Assembly (NCBI GenBank): GCA_030674155.1
Contig: CM060327.1
Location: 26,645,700 to 26,709,699, forward strand
Origin: Stramonita haemastoma
Taxonomy: Eukaryota > Mollusca > Gastropoda > Neogastropoda > Muricidae
Reading direction: 5' to 3'
DNA: 64,000 nt
In this document: in pieces, positions 24,618 to 36,784 of the stretch
Position numbering within the stretch: position 1 is the stretch's first letter
Layout of the letters: every line of letters begins with the position of its first letter
The notes under the pieces: model-generated
Seen by the model: only the letters and a program-made list of their open reading frames with translations
The model's database searches: none
What the model was told of the DNA's origin: nothing
Made by a program: the position numbers and the translations under genes

Positions 24618-24625
24618 AGAAATTC
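24170..24625. repeat. G-run, (GA)n, (GT)n, (GCAC)n and (CA)n cluster
   Basis: Two G-runs (24171-24188, 24213-24223), (GA)n, (GT)n to 24362, then about 14 GCAC units at 24526-24580 followed by (CA)n. Confidence 0.85.
24388..24445 (+). repeat. Short repeat shared with 62688-62735
   Basis: Both contain CTGAATCTTGTAAAG then (C/G)AA(C)AAATCAAAGC(A/G)CTT. It resembles a conserved 3' tail of a non-LTR element (TATAGCGCT...AAAGCGCTT). Only these two copies are seen. Confidence 0.45.
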
Positions 24626-24681
24626 AACCAATTCACCTTTGGCTTACTTTCTCTCTATTTGAAGTATTTCTGGTCCATCAA

Positions 24682-24768
24682 TCTGGAATGACCTCCTCCT
24701 CTCCCTTCGTCAAAAGCCTACTTATGACAGTTTCAAATCCAGCCTCAAGACGTACTTATTGCAAATGT
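24682..24768 (+). pseudogene. Remnant of a non-LTR retrotransposon reverse transcriptase C-terminus
   Basis: The plus strand reads GPSIWNDLLLSLRQKPTYDS then FKSSLKTYLLQM-stop, the characteristic C-terminal end of many animal non-LTR reverse transcriptases (x-P-x-x-WN-x-LP-x-x-(L/I)R...FK-x-x-LKT-(Y/H)L). Upstream sequence is replaced by a (CA)n microsatellite. Confidence 0.7.
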
Positions 24769-25050
24769 AGGATTTTCTGCTTCTGTTTCATCTCATATCA
24801 GTCTCTGCATTCCAGTTCAACAGCTGAAATTCCCATTAGCCTGCTAAACTAAGTGTATTTATTATTTTATCATTATTATCATCATTAATATTATTTAAAA
24901 TATTATTATCAATCTATTCATTAATAATAATATTGAGCCATTTTGAGGATAATGGAATAAGCACTCATATTGAGCTTGTGTGTGTGTGTGTGTGTCACTG
25001 TGTGTGTGTCACTGTGTGTGTGTCACTGTGTGTGTGTGTGTGTGTGTGTT

Positions 25051-25085
<35 letters not shown>

Positions 25086-25336
25086 CTTTTTACCTTTGTT
25101 TGCTTTAAAAAAAATTTATGATTATAAAAAAAATATATTGTTGCTCAAGCATATCAATTACTTATGAAAGTAATAATCACAGACTTTAAAAAAAAAAAGA
25201 AGCAAAAAATTGTTGAGAAGGCACTGCAGAAGAGCAACAACTATGTGGCAGAAATGATCTTGAAAACCAGGTTAATTTTACTGGTTTGTCTTTAGACAGA
25301 AGGAAGATTAAAGTTTACATTGATTTGTGCCATGCT

Positions 25337-25398
25337 CTCCATGGGGGGTCGGGGGGGGGGTTGGAGGGGGGGGGGGTTGGAGGGGGGGAGGGGGGTTG
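25337..25398 (+). repeat. Potential G-quadruplex tract
   Basis: Several runs of 6-12 G separated by TC, TTGGA or A; strongly G4-prone on the plus (coding-strand) side of the intron before the giant exon. Confidence 0.6.
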
Positions 25399-25637
25399 TT
25401 ACAGTCATTGACTACACTCTCCTGCCTGTTGAATAAAAATCATATCCAGTCATCCTGTCTGTCAACTGTCAGTGGACTTACTTCACACCTGCAAAGGCTT
25501 TAGGACTAAAGTGTGTGCGGTATGCTAGTGATGGGGCAATTACTGAACTAGCTATTATTGTTTAAACCAGTGCTCAGTGGAGATAGAATTGACACAGGGT
25601 GTGATCACACTCTGTGAAACAATGCAGCCAGCAGAAC

Positions 25638-25845
<208 letters not shown>

Positions 25846-25892
25846 TGCATTCATATGTATACATACTCATGATTGAACTGTGTGTGTTGCAG

Positions 25893-26072
25893 GTCAGCTG
25901 AAGCATCCATCGTTCATCCTTCACAGTGCTACTACACACCACTGCCACTTGAGCGTTGTGTGATATATATATCTCCCTTCTTGCTGACATGGAACTGACT
26001 GTGTGCATCTCACCAATGATACACGACAGCAGACAGTCCCTCTCACACTGACAAGGCTGAGTTTCTGTGGAC
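25893..26072 (+). other. 5'UTR part of the giant exon
   Basis: A TGTTGCAG acceptor at 25892 follows the (CT)n microsatellite. The sequence to 26072 has in-frame stops, the last being TGA at 26058, so the ATG at 26073 is the first in-frame start. Confidence 0.5.
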
Positions 26073-29000
26073 ATGAGTTCTGCTGCAACTGCCTCTGTAG
26101 AGAATCAACAAGGAAATGGAGGGTTGAAGCTGAAAATCAAGTTTTCCAGGTCGAAGGGGTTTGTAAGTGATTTTGTGAACGAAGGGGCAGCAGATGTTGG
26201 AAAGCAGTTGTCTACAATAGCCAGTGAGCCAACCTCTGAACAAGTATCTTCCTTACACCACACAGAGGCTTTTTCTTCAGAGTACAGACTTCATGAGGTG
26301 TCATCTTCTCAACATGTAGATGGTGTTTCAGACCAGTTTCAGGCTTCAAACAAATCCAGAGATTTGCATCAAGGATTGTCAGTTGGCGGAACAAACAGCT
26401 GTGCAAAGTTTTATTCATGTCCAGATGTTGACAAACAAGGCGTAAAAGAATCGGCATCCTGTCTGAAAGAAGGTACAGCAGTCTCACATTCCACATGCCC
26501 AGCTGCCGACAATACAGGATTTTCTGCCCAAATACATGACCCACACCACGTCTCGTGTGATGACAGCACTAAAAGAGACAAGCGATTCTGTGGCCGAACA
26601 GACCCTAAGCAGGCCGGTCTTTCGGGTGTTAATTATGGAAAGGTGCTTCAGGACCTGGAGTTCTTGTCAGCTCAGCAGGATGAGCCTGACGGGAGAGATG
26701 CCTCCCCTGCTGGCAGACAGGAGGAACAACACATGAACTCGGTGAACAGTACAGCACAGCCACAGCTGTATCAGTCTGCCATGATGGAATCGGCTGTGGA
26801 AGAAAGAGCTAGCACAGTAGATACGCCATCAAGGGAAGAGGCTTCAGACGGAGAGCCCATGTCCCCTTTTGACATTAACTGCAGTCTGGGATTCGCAGAT
26901 GAGGATTTCACGTTCACAGCACCAGTCCCCGATCCCTCTGCACAGCACAAGGTCGTGACAGAAAATGCTCTGTGTCCCTGGAGTGTGGATGTAGTGGCAA
27001 AGTCACTCACACCTTGTGCACAAACAGTATTAGTGTTCAATAATGAGAACCGGCCAAGTGGGGATGATAGAGTCGTGCATGCAGGTGGCCTAGCTGATGT
27101 ACGGCATAATTCTAGTGACCAGTATATCAAGCCAAGCTTTGAACGGACTTATAGCCATGGAAGTCTTCAGATGGACTGGGGAAACCAGGAGCAGACACAG
27201 CACAACTGAGAATTGTCAACTTGGGGAATAGTAGTGTGTCAGCGCTGGGCAGTGAAATAAACAACAATGCGCATAACAGCAATTCATTGTTGGGAAGTGG
27301 ACCTCATTTACACATAACTCAACTCCTACCTCCTCAGGCTGTTGGTTTTGTTTCTGCTGCTGTTGCTCACACAGAAGCCAGTGGAGTTAATCTGTCATCA
27401 GTCCCAGTGGCAGGCAGCACATGTACAAGCAGTATCAGCACAGAATCTGAGAATCGTGTCTCCTGGACCAGAGCACCTCCTTCAGACTGTGCTGTAAATA
27501 ATCCGCACCAGCTGTCTTCATCCACAGACAGGGATGTGTCAGGACTGGCATCCTTTGTGCTGCAGCAGTCCTCATCAGTGGTGTGTCAGGGGCCTTCTGG
27601 TGACTCTGCTGTTGCTGAAAAAACAGATACACTGGCTGCTTCCAGTTCATCATCTCACCATCCTTCAGTGCAACACAGCCCTAGCAAAGACGGTGGTGGT
27701 AAAGATGCTGATGGCGACTTTGTGATAAAACTGTTGAATAGCACAGGTTCAGCAACTAATGGTGCTCACACTTCCAGGCCTTCTGGAGGGGATTCTTCAG
27801 TAAGTGAGGATGTTGTGAACCAACTTGTAGAAAACGCACCTTCAGTAGAACCCTTAGTCACACCTCTCACCTCTGAAACTGCACAGACTCCTGCTGCTGT
27901 GATCACATCGGGTTCTGTGACATGTGCCACGTCCAACCCCTTGAACCGCACCATCGATGAACTGAGAAAACGGGTGGGTGAAAAAGGTCTGCCTGATGAC
28001 TGTTCAGACACTGCAGCTGAGCATAGATCCCCAGAGAGTCTGAATCACAGTTCTGAAAACCAGATTGTGTCCTCTGCCAATGCAAAAGGTAAGGAGCAAC
28101 GTAAAGGGAGTGGCCTGTGTACATGTGCAAAACAAGATCTGAACCTTTTCCCCAAAAGTCAAGTGAAGGATGGGAACAAGGCAAAAGAGAAATTCTGTCG
28201 AAGGTGTGGGAAAAGGACAAAAGCCAGGCGAAAGATGGATTTTATTTGGTGTCGCTGCGATTCCCCTGACCCTTTCTTGCCGGACGGCACAGTGTCAGAA
28301 TTATGTCGGAAGTGCATGAAGAGAGTGGGCAAACTGTGGCGCAAGCAGACGGCCAACAAGTGGTGTAAATGTCACACGCCTGTGCTGTGCACTTTCACGT
28401 CCACTAGCGGTCAGGGTGTGAACGGAACGGACAAGTTCTACGTCTGCAAACGGTGTCAGAAATGGATCAGCAAAGACAGAGAAGACATCTCCATGAAAGG
28501 AGATCGGTTTGGCGTGCTGCCTGGGGAGAGTGGCCTCCCACCGGCCGGCATTCAGTCACTGATGACGGATCACAACTACTGCCAGTTTACTGCTTCTCCA
28601 CATGCCCAACCCAAACCTCCAGTCCCCCCAGGGGCTCCAGTGGTGCTGCCAACTGCTCCCAGACAGCCTCCAGTGGTGCTCCAAGGTAATAACATTTTGT
28701 GGCGTGCTGATACCGTGCAGCGCTCCAGTGCCCAGCACTTCCAAGACGATCGTGTATGTTTACCCACACAAAGCCGTGGTCAACCCCAGTGGCAGCAGTG
28801 TGAAGAAAGGCTCTACGTCGAGCAGTGGGCCCAATCATTCAGACAGTCTGACCACGCCAGCAACATCAGCAGTTCAGTCAGCCACGTCTAGTAACTCCAG
28901 ATGTGCTTTGCCAGCATCAGACGACCAAACCTCCGTAGGATCTGTTCCTTTGTCTGCCTCTAGTGGGGAATATCCCAGTTTGCGGGCAATCCTTTCAGAC

Positions 29001-32000
29001 AGTGTAACCGGCTCAAGCAACGGCCCAGCTTTAACAGCTTCTGGAAAGGCAAAATCTGGCTCAAGAAACCGGCGAAAAAGGTCCACACAAATCAGGAATC
29101 CCTGCCCCGCTTGGTTGAAGGGTATCAGCCGGGACTTGCTTCAACCGTGCTATGTGGTGATGGAAACACTGGACCTCGCCTCTCTCTCTGAACGTACAGC
29201 GGCAGACCCTGGCGGTCTGTGTACAGTATCGTGCAGGCAGAACTCCTTGAAGGAGAAGTGCAGACAGGGAGACCTGCCCCAATGTGGACACAGTCTGGAG
29301 AGTGAGAGATTGTCAGAGGGTGGTCGGGTTGTGCGTGGGTTACAGAGAAAGAGGGCCTATTTCAGGAAGCACAAAACTATGGCTGGTTTTGAAGAAACCA
29401 GAGAAAAAGAAAGGGTGAACCGCCTGAAGCGGTTGTCAGCTTTGAAAGGTGTACATGGTGTCCAGTCTCAAAGTTCCTGCCCACTGTCTTCTGAACATCA
29501 ACCCAGTTTTACAAATTTCCGCATCACATCAAAGAATGGTGTTCAGATCCAACATCTGTCAGAAACCTCCATGCCTCCATTCAATATTTTTCAGCAACAT
29601 AGTGCTGAACATCAGGGAACAACAGAAAGTCAGAACACAACAAACCCACCAGCTGTCCAGTCAGGGTGTGTTGATAACTTTACTGCAGGAGCAGAGGAGA
29701 CAAACAATGGGACTAACAGAAAACCGTCCCAGTTTCCTCAGCCTTCCTGCATGCAGTCAGAGAAACATGGCCAAGCTGGTATGAATCAAGGAAACAGAAA
29801 CGCCTGGTCAAAAAAGACGCGATTCCGTGTCAAATATTACGTCTTTGGCGCTCAGGATAGAGCCTTCATTGTTCCTCTCATACAGAACAGACGTCACTCC
29901 AAAGCAGAGCTGCAGCTGGACCAAGAGGACATGGGGTATGTCAGGGAAACCATCAGTCTTCTGCTAGCTGAGGAGAACAGCTGTGCCAGACACCTGACAT
30001 ACCCAGACAGCCTTCAGCACAAAGGCTCCAAGGAAGTAGCCGGCCAGTGCACCAACAAAAAGACATTTGTGGCACCTACTCTGGGTGGTGAAGATCTGGA
30101 CATAGACGCATTGACGTCGTTGATAAGTGACGGAGACTTCTCTCGGCTCGTGCCTCGAAATACCAGAATAAGTAAGAGCAAATACTTGCAGGAAATAGGG
30201 GAGAAGGTGCACATGTACCTGACTGGCGGTTGTGAGGAGACGCCAGATTGGATCAAAGATGTTGCCAAGAGCATTGTGATGAGGCACAGAAAGAACGTGA
30301 AGGGCAAGAAGAAAAGGACCAGGCTGAAACCCAGTAAAGATGTCAGTATTGAGATCGACTATGCTGAAGAAGAGGAGAATCTTGATGTTGGTGACGAAGA
30401 GATGATGTCTCCCTCTCACAGTTCAGTGACAGATGGAGACCTGTCCACAGCAGGGTTGGGCATGACGTTTGAACCAGAAACCACAGATCAGTGCAATAAT
30501 CCTGTCCCAGCTCAGCCGTCAGAAGCAGACCAGAGCTCTACTCCAACAGGTTCCTACGTGGTTGCTGAAGCATTCATTCACGAGGAGAAAAAGCCGTTGC
30601 TGCCAAGCATCACAGGCACTCTTCAGCAGAGTGGTGTGTCTTCTGCTGATGGCAGTGTTCCTGCACCAGGTCAGCAGATTCTTGTGCCTCTGCCAGACTC
30701 CTGCAGTTACGGCCAGCCTGAGCCAAACCTGATGTCACAGCCTGGTTCAACATCACTTTCAGTCCAGCACCATGGTGCCAGGGAGTCTTCTGTCACCGGA
30801 GAACAGCAAGATCACAAGCCCTTGCTTGGAGAACTGCTTGCAGCAGCTCTCTTGCCGGGGCCTACCTCCACCGAAAAGTCTGACAATAACAGTGATGATG
30901 GTCATAATGAACATATGCCAGAACAGCATTCAGCAGTGACTGGCCAACCATCCCTAGCTCCACCCCAGCTTCCCACATGGCCCCTTCCCCATGTGAAACA
31001 AGAACCTCCTGATGAGGACTTTTCCCATGCCTGGTCCAATCAGAGTCAATCTGAAGACGTGGGACAATCATCATCTGCTGACCACAGTGAAAACCGGTTT
31101 GAATCCATCCCTTTCATTTCAAACTCCACGTTTGGAAGGGAGGCTGTGCAGATTGAAGATGAAGAAGGATCTACCGCACCACTCAGAGACCATCTTCCCT
31201 GTTCTGTGTCAGAGGTTCGTCCAGTTATCAAGGTAGAGCAACCAGATGGAGAGAGTGAGAGAATTGGCATTCCAGTGATAACATGCGTGGCTCCAGGGGA
31301 ATTAGGTGTTGCGTTGACCGATTCAGACCAGCCTACAGCATCTGATGTGAAAGGTAACGTATCCATTGCCTGCACAGAGACTGATGTTTGTAATACAGGT
31401 TCTCACGCTCTTGGCATTGCTGAAGTTACTGCCTGCAAAGATCTGGCAGCAGCTACTGATGAGATGCCTCCTCAAGGTTCTTGCCCAAAGGAAGAGAGAA
31501 CAATAGCAGGATTCGGAGCTCACACAGATACATTAACTTTAGGAGAGTGCATTGATAGCTCAATTGAGAACCAAATTCTTAAACTCGTCAAAGATGGGGA
31601 AAGTGTCAACTCAAGTGAGCAGACACAGGTGATAATCATGCCAGAGTCGACCACTCTACCTTTGATCAGTGCTGTGGCCTCTGGAGAAGCTGCCAAGATG
31701 TGGGAGGCAGGAGACGACAGACTCTCTGCTGATTCCCAAGAAACGCCGGAGCCTTCAGACTCTACATCTCCCATCCAGCCAGGACTTCCTGTCATCACGT
31801 CTGTGATGTGTGGTGAGGCGGTGGTGTATGAAGACGATGACGCAGCCAGTTTTTTCCATTATGAGATGGACAATGAAAACGAACTACAGACAGATCTACC
31901 TGATGAGGATGACAATGAAGACTATTGTGAAGATTTCCCTGGTGAAGAAGACTATTTTGAGGAAGAAGATCCTGAATCGGGTACAACACCCATAGTGACT

Positions 32001-35000
32001 GATCAGGGCTTCGGTGGTGAATCCGATCTGAAACCTGTCATCAGTGGTGAGGGCCAGGTCCTTGCCATACCCATGATACTGCCCAGTGAAAGCACTCTCC
32101 CTGAAGCCAGAGACCAGCATGCTCCAAATTTTCCTCAAATCGGTGTCGACTTGTCAATCGTCAAGCAAGAGCCTGAGGAGGTTGTAGATTTCAGCGTAGC
32201 ATTCATGGAGGATTCTCAATGTGTTCAAAACCATGAAGTTGTTCCTGCGTGCAGCGTGATGATGTCCAATGATGAGGAAAACATAGACTCCGCTGTAGAC
32301 GAGTCCTTGCCAGTGCCTGCAATTCTTGAGGTTAGGTCCCTGGCATCCATGCCATTGCCTTCAGAACAAGAAGAGAAAACAGAGCACATGCCATTGGCAG
32401 CAGAGGAGGAAAACGATGACGTACCGTCACATGGAGAAGGGGAACAAGAGGAGAGATCGGACAGACAGGAGGAAAAAGAGGAGGTGCTTGTAGACAAAGA
32501 CGAGCTTTCAGAAAAAGCAGAGGAGAAGGAGAACATACCTTCAGACAAACACAAGCCTTTGGACAAAGGAGAGGAAAAGGAGGACATGCTGTTAGACAAA
32601 GAAGAAGAAAAAGAAGATGTGCCTTCAGATAAAGAAAAGGAAGAAGACTGCAGACCACCTGACAGAGAAGCAGAGAGAGTAGACACATCAGGAACTTCAG
32701 GTATGTCAGAAAACCAGCCTGTCATCTCAGATGCTGTCATACAGGCAGAATTTCTGGAAAGCCCCAACTCTCCGGGGTCTCCTTTCTCACACGCCAATGA
32801 TTCTTCTTCGTCTGAATCAGTCGTCCCTGACATCAGCGCTGACCTGTCCAAAATGACAGAGGCAGAATTAGATGAAGACATCGAGCACCTGGCAGATGAA
32901 ATAAGATCAAGTTTGAAAAAAACTAAGATATCAGCTTTCAAATCTGCTTCACCCAAAGGCAGATTTAAAAAAGGAAACAAAAAATCATCTGGCAAGAAGA
33001 AACGGCAGGAAAAAGTAGAGGTCACATCTATTGTGGACCTACCAGATTTCTTGCAAGATCCACATGAAAAGGAAAATTCATCTGTGTGTGAAAACGTCAT
33101 CTTAGATACTCAGAATCTGGATTCGTTTACTCCTCCCAAGTTACCTCCATCCAGCTTGGCAACTGGGGGAGACAGTAGTCCTGTAAGAAAGGAAGAAACG
33201 AGGCACACATTAGAAAGCCTGGCCCCTGGTTTAAAATCAGCACAGGCTACAGCTTGTACAGCATCAGATTTTATTTTGAAGACACCTAGCGTGGCCATCA
33301 GTGATGCGATGTCTTCAGACGGAAAAAGTACAGAGAACAGTATCTGTAATAATGACAGCATTATGTCAGTGAGTGACATACCTTCTGCTGGTGGGTCTGT
33401 TTCCATGTACAAGTGCAGTTCTCCAGATGTTGATGTGGAAACTGTTGAGGATTTTCCTAAACCAGCAAAATCAGAAAGTCACAAACCTTGTGCCGACAAG
33501 TTACAAACAAGCAGTGATATAGATCTGAACGTTTCTTCAAGTGGTGGTCTTTTTAATTCAACAACACAGGTAGGAGAGGCGAATTCTTCACCTAAAGATA
33601 TGAATGTGGAAGACAGCCAGCCTATGGACAAAGATAAAGAGCCAAAAAGAGATCATGCACAAGTCCTGTGTGGAAGTGCAACTAAAAGTGCAGATATTGG
33701 AGAAGCCACACCAAACTTGAACAATGCCTCAGCTATAAGTGGTGCATTTCATGTTCTTCCTCCAACTACTTCTTGTCTGAGACAGAAGAACAGCAAAATT
33801 GGTCTATCAGCAGACTGGTCTCACTCACAAACCCATGATCTGGCAGTTGCTGAAGCTGTGCAGAAGGATGGCCTGCTACCACAGATGCTTGAAGACCCAG
33901 CAGAATCTCGGAGCTCCCTCAGAAAGTCACCAGTGCAGGTTTTAGCTGATCATGAATTACATCAGTCGAATTTCAGGGATAATCAAACATCACCAACTGA
34001 GCCTATCCATCCACATCATGAGAAAAGTATTATTCATTCACAACAAACTGAACGTACAGAGACGAATGGTGTTATAGAAAACTCACTCAATATTGAAAGG
34101 TGCAGTGCATCAAGTCATAAACGAAAGAGGAAGGGTTCTTCAAGATCAAAAGGAAAAAAGAAAAAAGTTTCAGATTCAGGGAAAATGACAGTTTGTTCTT
34201 CAACTTCAGTGCTAGCACTCACCAGCCTGTCTCCAACAACAGCAAACAACAATTCTCAAGACACAGAAGTTGCTGTCAGTGATTCATTGCTGTCTCATCA
34301 TCCGTCATCACAAACAATCTCGCATGAAAAAGACGTTTCAGTATTACCTCAGAGAATAACGCGTTCATCTGCATCCTCCATCAAGTGTCTTTCAGAAAAT
34401 CAAGTCAGCAGCTCGTGTGACTCACCGGCTGTGTTTCAACAGTCAGACTTCCTCAGTGGAGATTCTGACTCACAGAAGAATACAGAAAAGAAGACTGCAG
34501 ATTTGAGCAGTAAACTTTCTTCAAAGCTTGACTCGCAATCATCACATCATCGGCTACAGGGTGATTCAAAGGCAGCTGAATGTTGTGCTTCTCCAGACAG
34601 GAGCGACAAGATTGACGAAAGTGATCACTATGTTGCTCAGATCTGTGAAAGGCGGGGAGAGCAGGGAAGGACATGTTTAGTTTTGCGGAAAAAGAGGCCA
34701 GCATCATCAGGAACAGGCACGCACCTCAGGGAGAGTGATGTCACAGGTGGTGTTCATGAACAGCTGAAAGAGAAAGACTCTCTGAAGCCACCCAAAAAAT
34801 GTAAAGAAGATATTACTTGCAAGCTGATGTTGTCTAAGACAAATCCTACAGAAGAATCAGATTCTGCCTTGAGCAGAGAACTGAAACACAAATCAGACGA
34901 CTTAAACGAGGACAGGCACAAGAACAGCAAGTCCTCCAAAAGCGAAAGATCCATATTTTCAGACTTCTCTGCTGTCATAAGCAGCATGCGGGCATGCTCC

Positions 35001-35315
35001 CCTGAATCATCACCCGCAGCAGCAGCAGCAGCGTCCAAACCATATCCTCCCATAGACACAGCTGCCACAAAGCCAGTGTCAGAAGCTGTGACCAAAGCTA
35101 CAGAGAAAGCGTTCAACAAAAACTTGTTTTCACGGCTGCGTGCTTCGCTGGTGAGTGTGAAAGACAGTGTGACGGCCAAAAAAGGTGAGGACGTTGAGGG
35201 CAAGGTGTTGGGCTCAGTGAGCATGAGTGGTGCTTCTTCTGCCCAGAGTGCACGAGAACGCTCTTTCTTTGATTGCCTGCCGCAAAGCCTTCTGGATGCA
35301 TGGGAAAAGAAATGA
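26073..35315 (+). CDS. Giant single-exon nuclear-type protein with triple CxC/CxxC array (unrecognised)
   Basis: About 3080 codons, from an ATG preceded by an in-frame stop to TGA at 35313. I do not recognise the family. Visible parts: LKLKIKF near residue 20; three tandem cysteine modules at about 683-795; a basic cluster (RNRRKRS, about 997); a compact block RFRVKYYVFGAQDRAFIVPL at about 1250; a likely helical block (SKSKYLQEIGEKVHMYL) at about 1360; psi-K-x-E sites VKQEP, IKVEQ and VKQEP between about 1640 and 2035; an acidic stretch near 1920-1970; Glu/Lys-rich imperfect repeats near 2120-2206; NLS-like KKGNKKSSGKKKRQEK (about 2300) and KRKRKGSSRSKGKKKK (about 2690); and a short Ala tract near 2985. 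Composition suggests a chromatin or transcription-associated protein (inference). The frame shifts by -1 near 27.2 kb and back near 28.7 kb. The first AATAAA I noticed downstream is at 39771. Confidence 0.82.
27160..27220 (+). other. Frame break 1 in the giant exon (one base missing)
   Basis: The first reading frame runs with coding-like text to a TGA at 27207, while the frame shifted by -1 is open across this point and continues with similar composition for 1.6 kb. A one-base deletion between about 27160 and 27210 explains it. A small intron ending at the CCTCAG near 27340 is an alternative. Confidence 0.6.
28118..28456 (+). other. Three tandem CxC...CxxC putative zinc-binding modules
   Basis: Within the giant protein, cysteines are spaced CTC...CRRC, WCRC...CRKC, WCKC...CKRC, with about 20-35 residues between the pairs of each module and Arg/Lys-rich segments after each CxxC (KRTKARRK, KRVGKLWRK, KWISKDRE). 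Twelve paired cysteines in about 113 residues strongly suggest three zinc sites. The two later modules each open with Trp-Cys-x-Cys, indicating internal duplication. I cannot match this to a named domain. Confidence 0.65.
28685..28725 (+). other. Frame break 2 in the giant exon (one extra base)
   Basis: The middle frame leaves plausible coding near here, and the original frame resumes as SAPVPSTSKTIVYVYPHKAV and remains open for 6.6 kb. One additional base, for example in GCAGCGCTCC near 28720, restores the frame lost at 27.2 kb. No intron with consistent phase fits the GGTAATA and GTGCAG seen here. Confidence 0.6.
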
Positions 35316-36115
35316 ATGTGTCGCTTGTGTGTATATATACATGTATGCAAGGGCAGAATGAGAGAGTGGGTGTTTCACAGAGAGAGACAGAGAGAGAGAG
35401 AGTCAGTCTCATTTTAGTTCTAAACGTGCTGATCAAGAGACTTATGTGGCGCTTTCTTAAGATGACTGTGATTATATTTGGGGCTGTATTAGATATTTTA
35501 TAACCCTTTTTTATTAATCAACTGTCGGTTACGTGTTTGCTACTGTTTGCGTATATATCGTTGCCCGCCTGATAAAATTGTGCAGATAGATTGAAAAATG
35601 CGTCAGGCTTGCAGGCAGTTAGGCAGTTTTGTCGACTGACACAGTAATTCCTTCAAAGTTGAAACAGTTCTTTCAGTGTCCCCTGATGTGTTTGCCTTTG
35701 TCAGTGCTCTCTTCACCTGGTTGAGACTATTCCGTTTTCACCTGTGGAGACTATTCCGTTAACAGTTTTCATAAGGCAGCTCCTGTATTGTGTGAAAGAC
35801 TGGTTATATGCCATGAACATTGTAAATACTACGCATTATCTTATAGAACTTTCAAGGTTCTCATCTTTGTACAGATTGCCTGTGGTAAGTGTTTTCTGCT
35901 TAAAGAACAAGTTAATTGCTTGTAAAATACGGTGGATGTAAAAATTGTGCATTAACTTTGAAAAGTTATAAAACTAATTAGTAATATTATATGTCATCAG
36001 TTAATTGGAAAAGGTGCTGTGGGATTTTTTTTTGGGGGGAATGCATCTCTTATCTTTTCTTCTTTTCCTTTATTGTTGTTTGTTCTGTTGGAATTTTTTA
36101 GTTCAGGGTAGGGGT
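35316..36115 (+). other. Probable 3'UTR start of the giant gene
   Basis: Unique AT-rich sequence directly after the stop with a short (GA)n at 35380. No AATAAA noticed before 39771. Confidence 0.4.
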
Positions 36116-36117
36116 GG

Positions 36118-36134
36118 ATGTGTGGTGTGTGTGT

Positions 36135-36185
<51 letters not shown>

Positions 36186-36577
36186 GGGGGGGGAGAGGAG
36201 ATAGTTTTTTGTGTTTGTATTTCTTGACTGTGAAGAGTTAGAGGCCAAAAGACTAGCGAGGAAGAACATAGAAAGTTTGTTAAGTTCTTTGAAGAAGACT
36301 GTCTGCTGTTCAGCTGGCCTAAGAGTTTATTCTCATCACTATCAGATAATCATGAATCAGTCCTACAGTAACATTGCTGCTTTACCATTGAATGGTTTAC
36401 AGCAGAATCAATCCAGGAATTAGGATTGTATTTTTAGGTAATGTAGTTTTTGTCAGGCAAAGTTAACATAAAGTTGTCATACTGTGCTTGTCAAGAAACA
36501 AGCAAGCAAACTTGAGAGAGAAAAAAAAAAAAAAAACACACCAAAAAACAAAACAACACACGCATGCATGCACACAT

Positions 36578-36662
<85 letters not shown>
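36118..36662. repeat. (GT)n and (CA)n microsatellites
   Basis: (GT)n at 36118-36183 and (CA)n at 36585-36660 flank about 400 unique bases; complementary blocks. Confidence 0.85.
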
Positions 36663-36664
<2 letters not shown>

Positions 36665-36784
36665 TACAGTCTTGCATTCATTTACAGCGCTTAACTCTAT
36701 GCCAAAGTTCTTCACCACATTAGCATTAAATTTTATTCAGGTGACTTCTAGTTGGCTTAAGTTATCTTTATAATGTATTCAGTC

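Noticed and set aside
32225..33100. 291-residue open frame on the minus strand
   Set aside because: It is the antisense of the Glu/Lys/Ser-rich coding region of the giant exon; serine-rich antisense frames are expected there.
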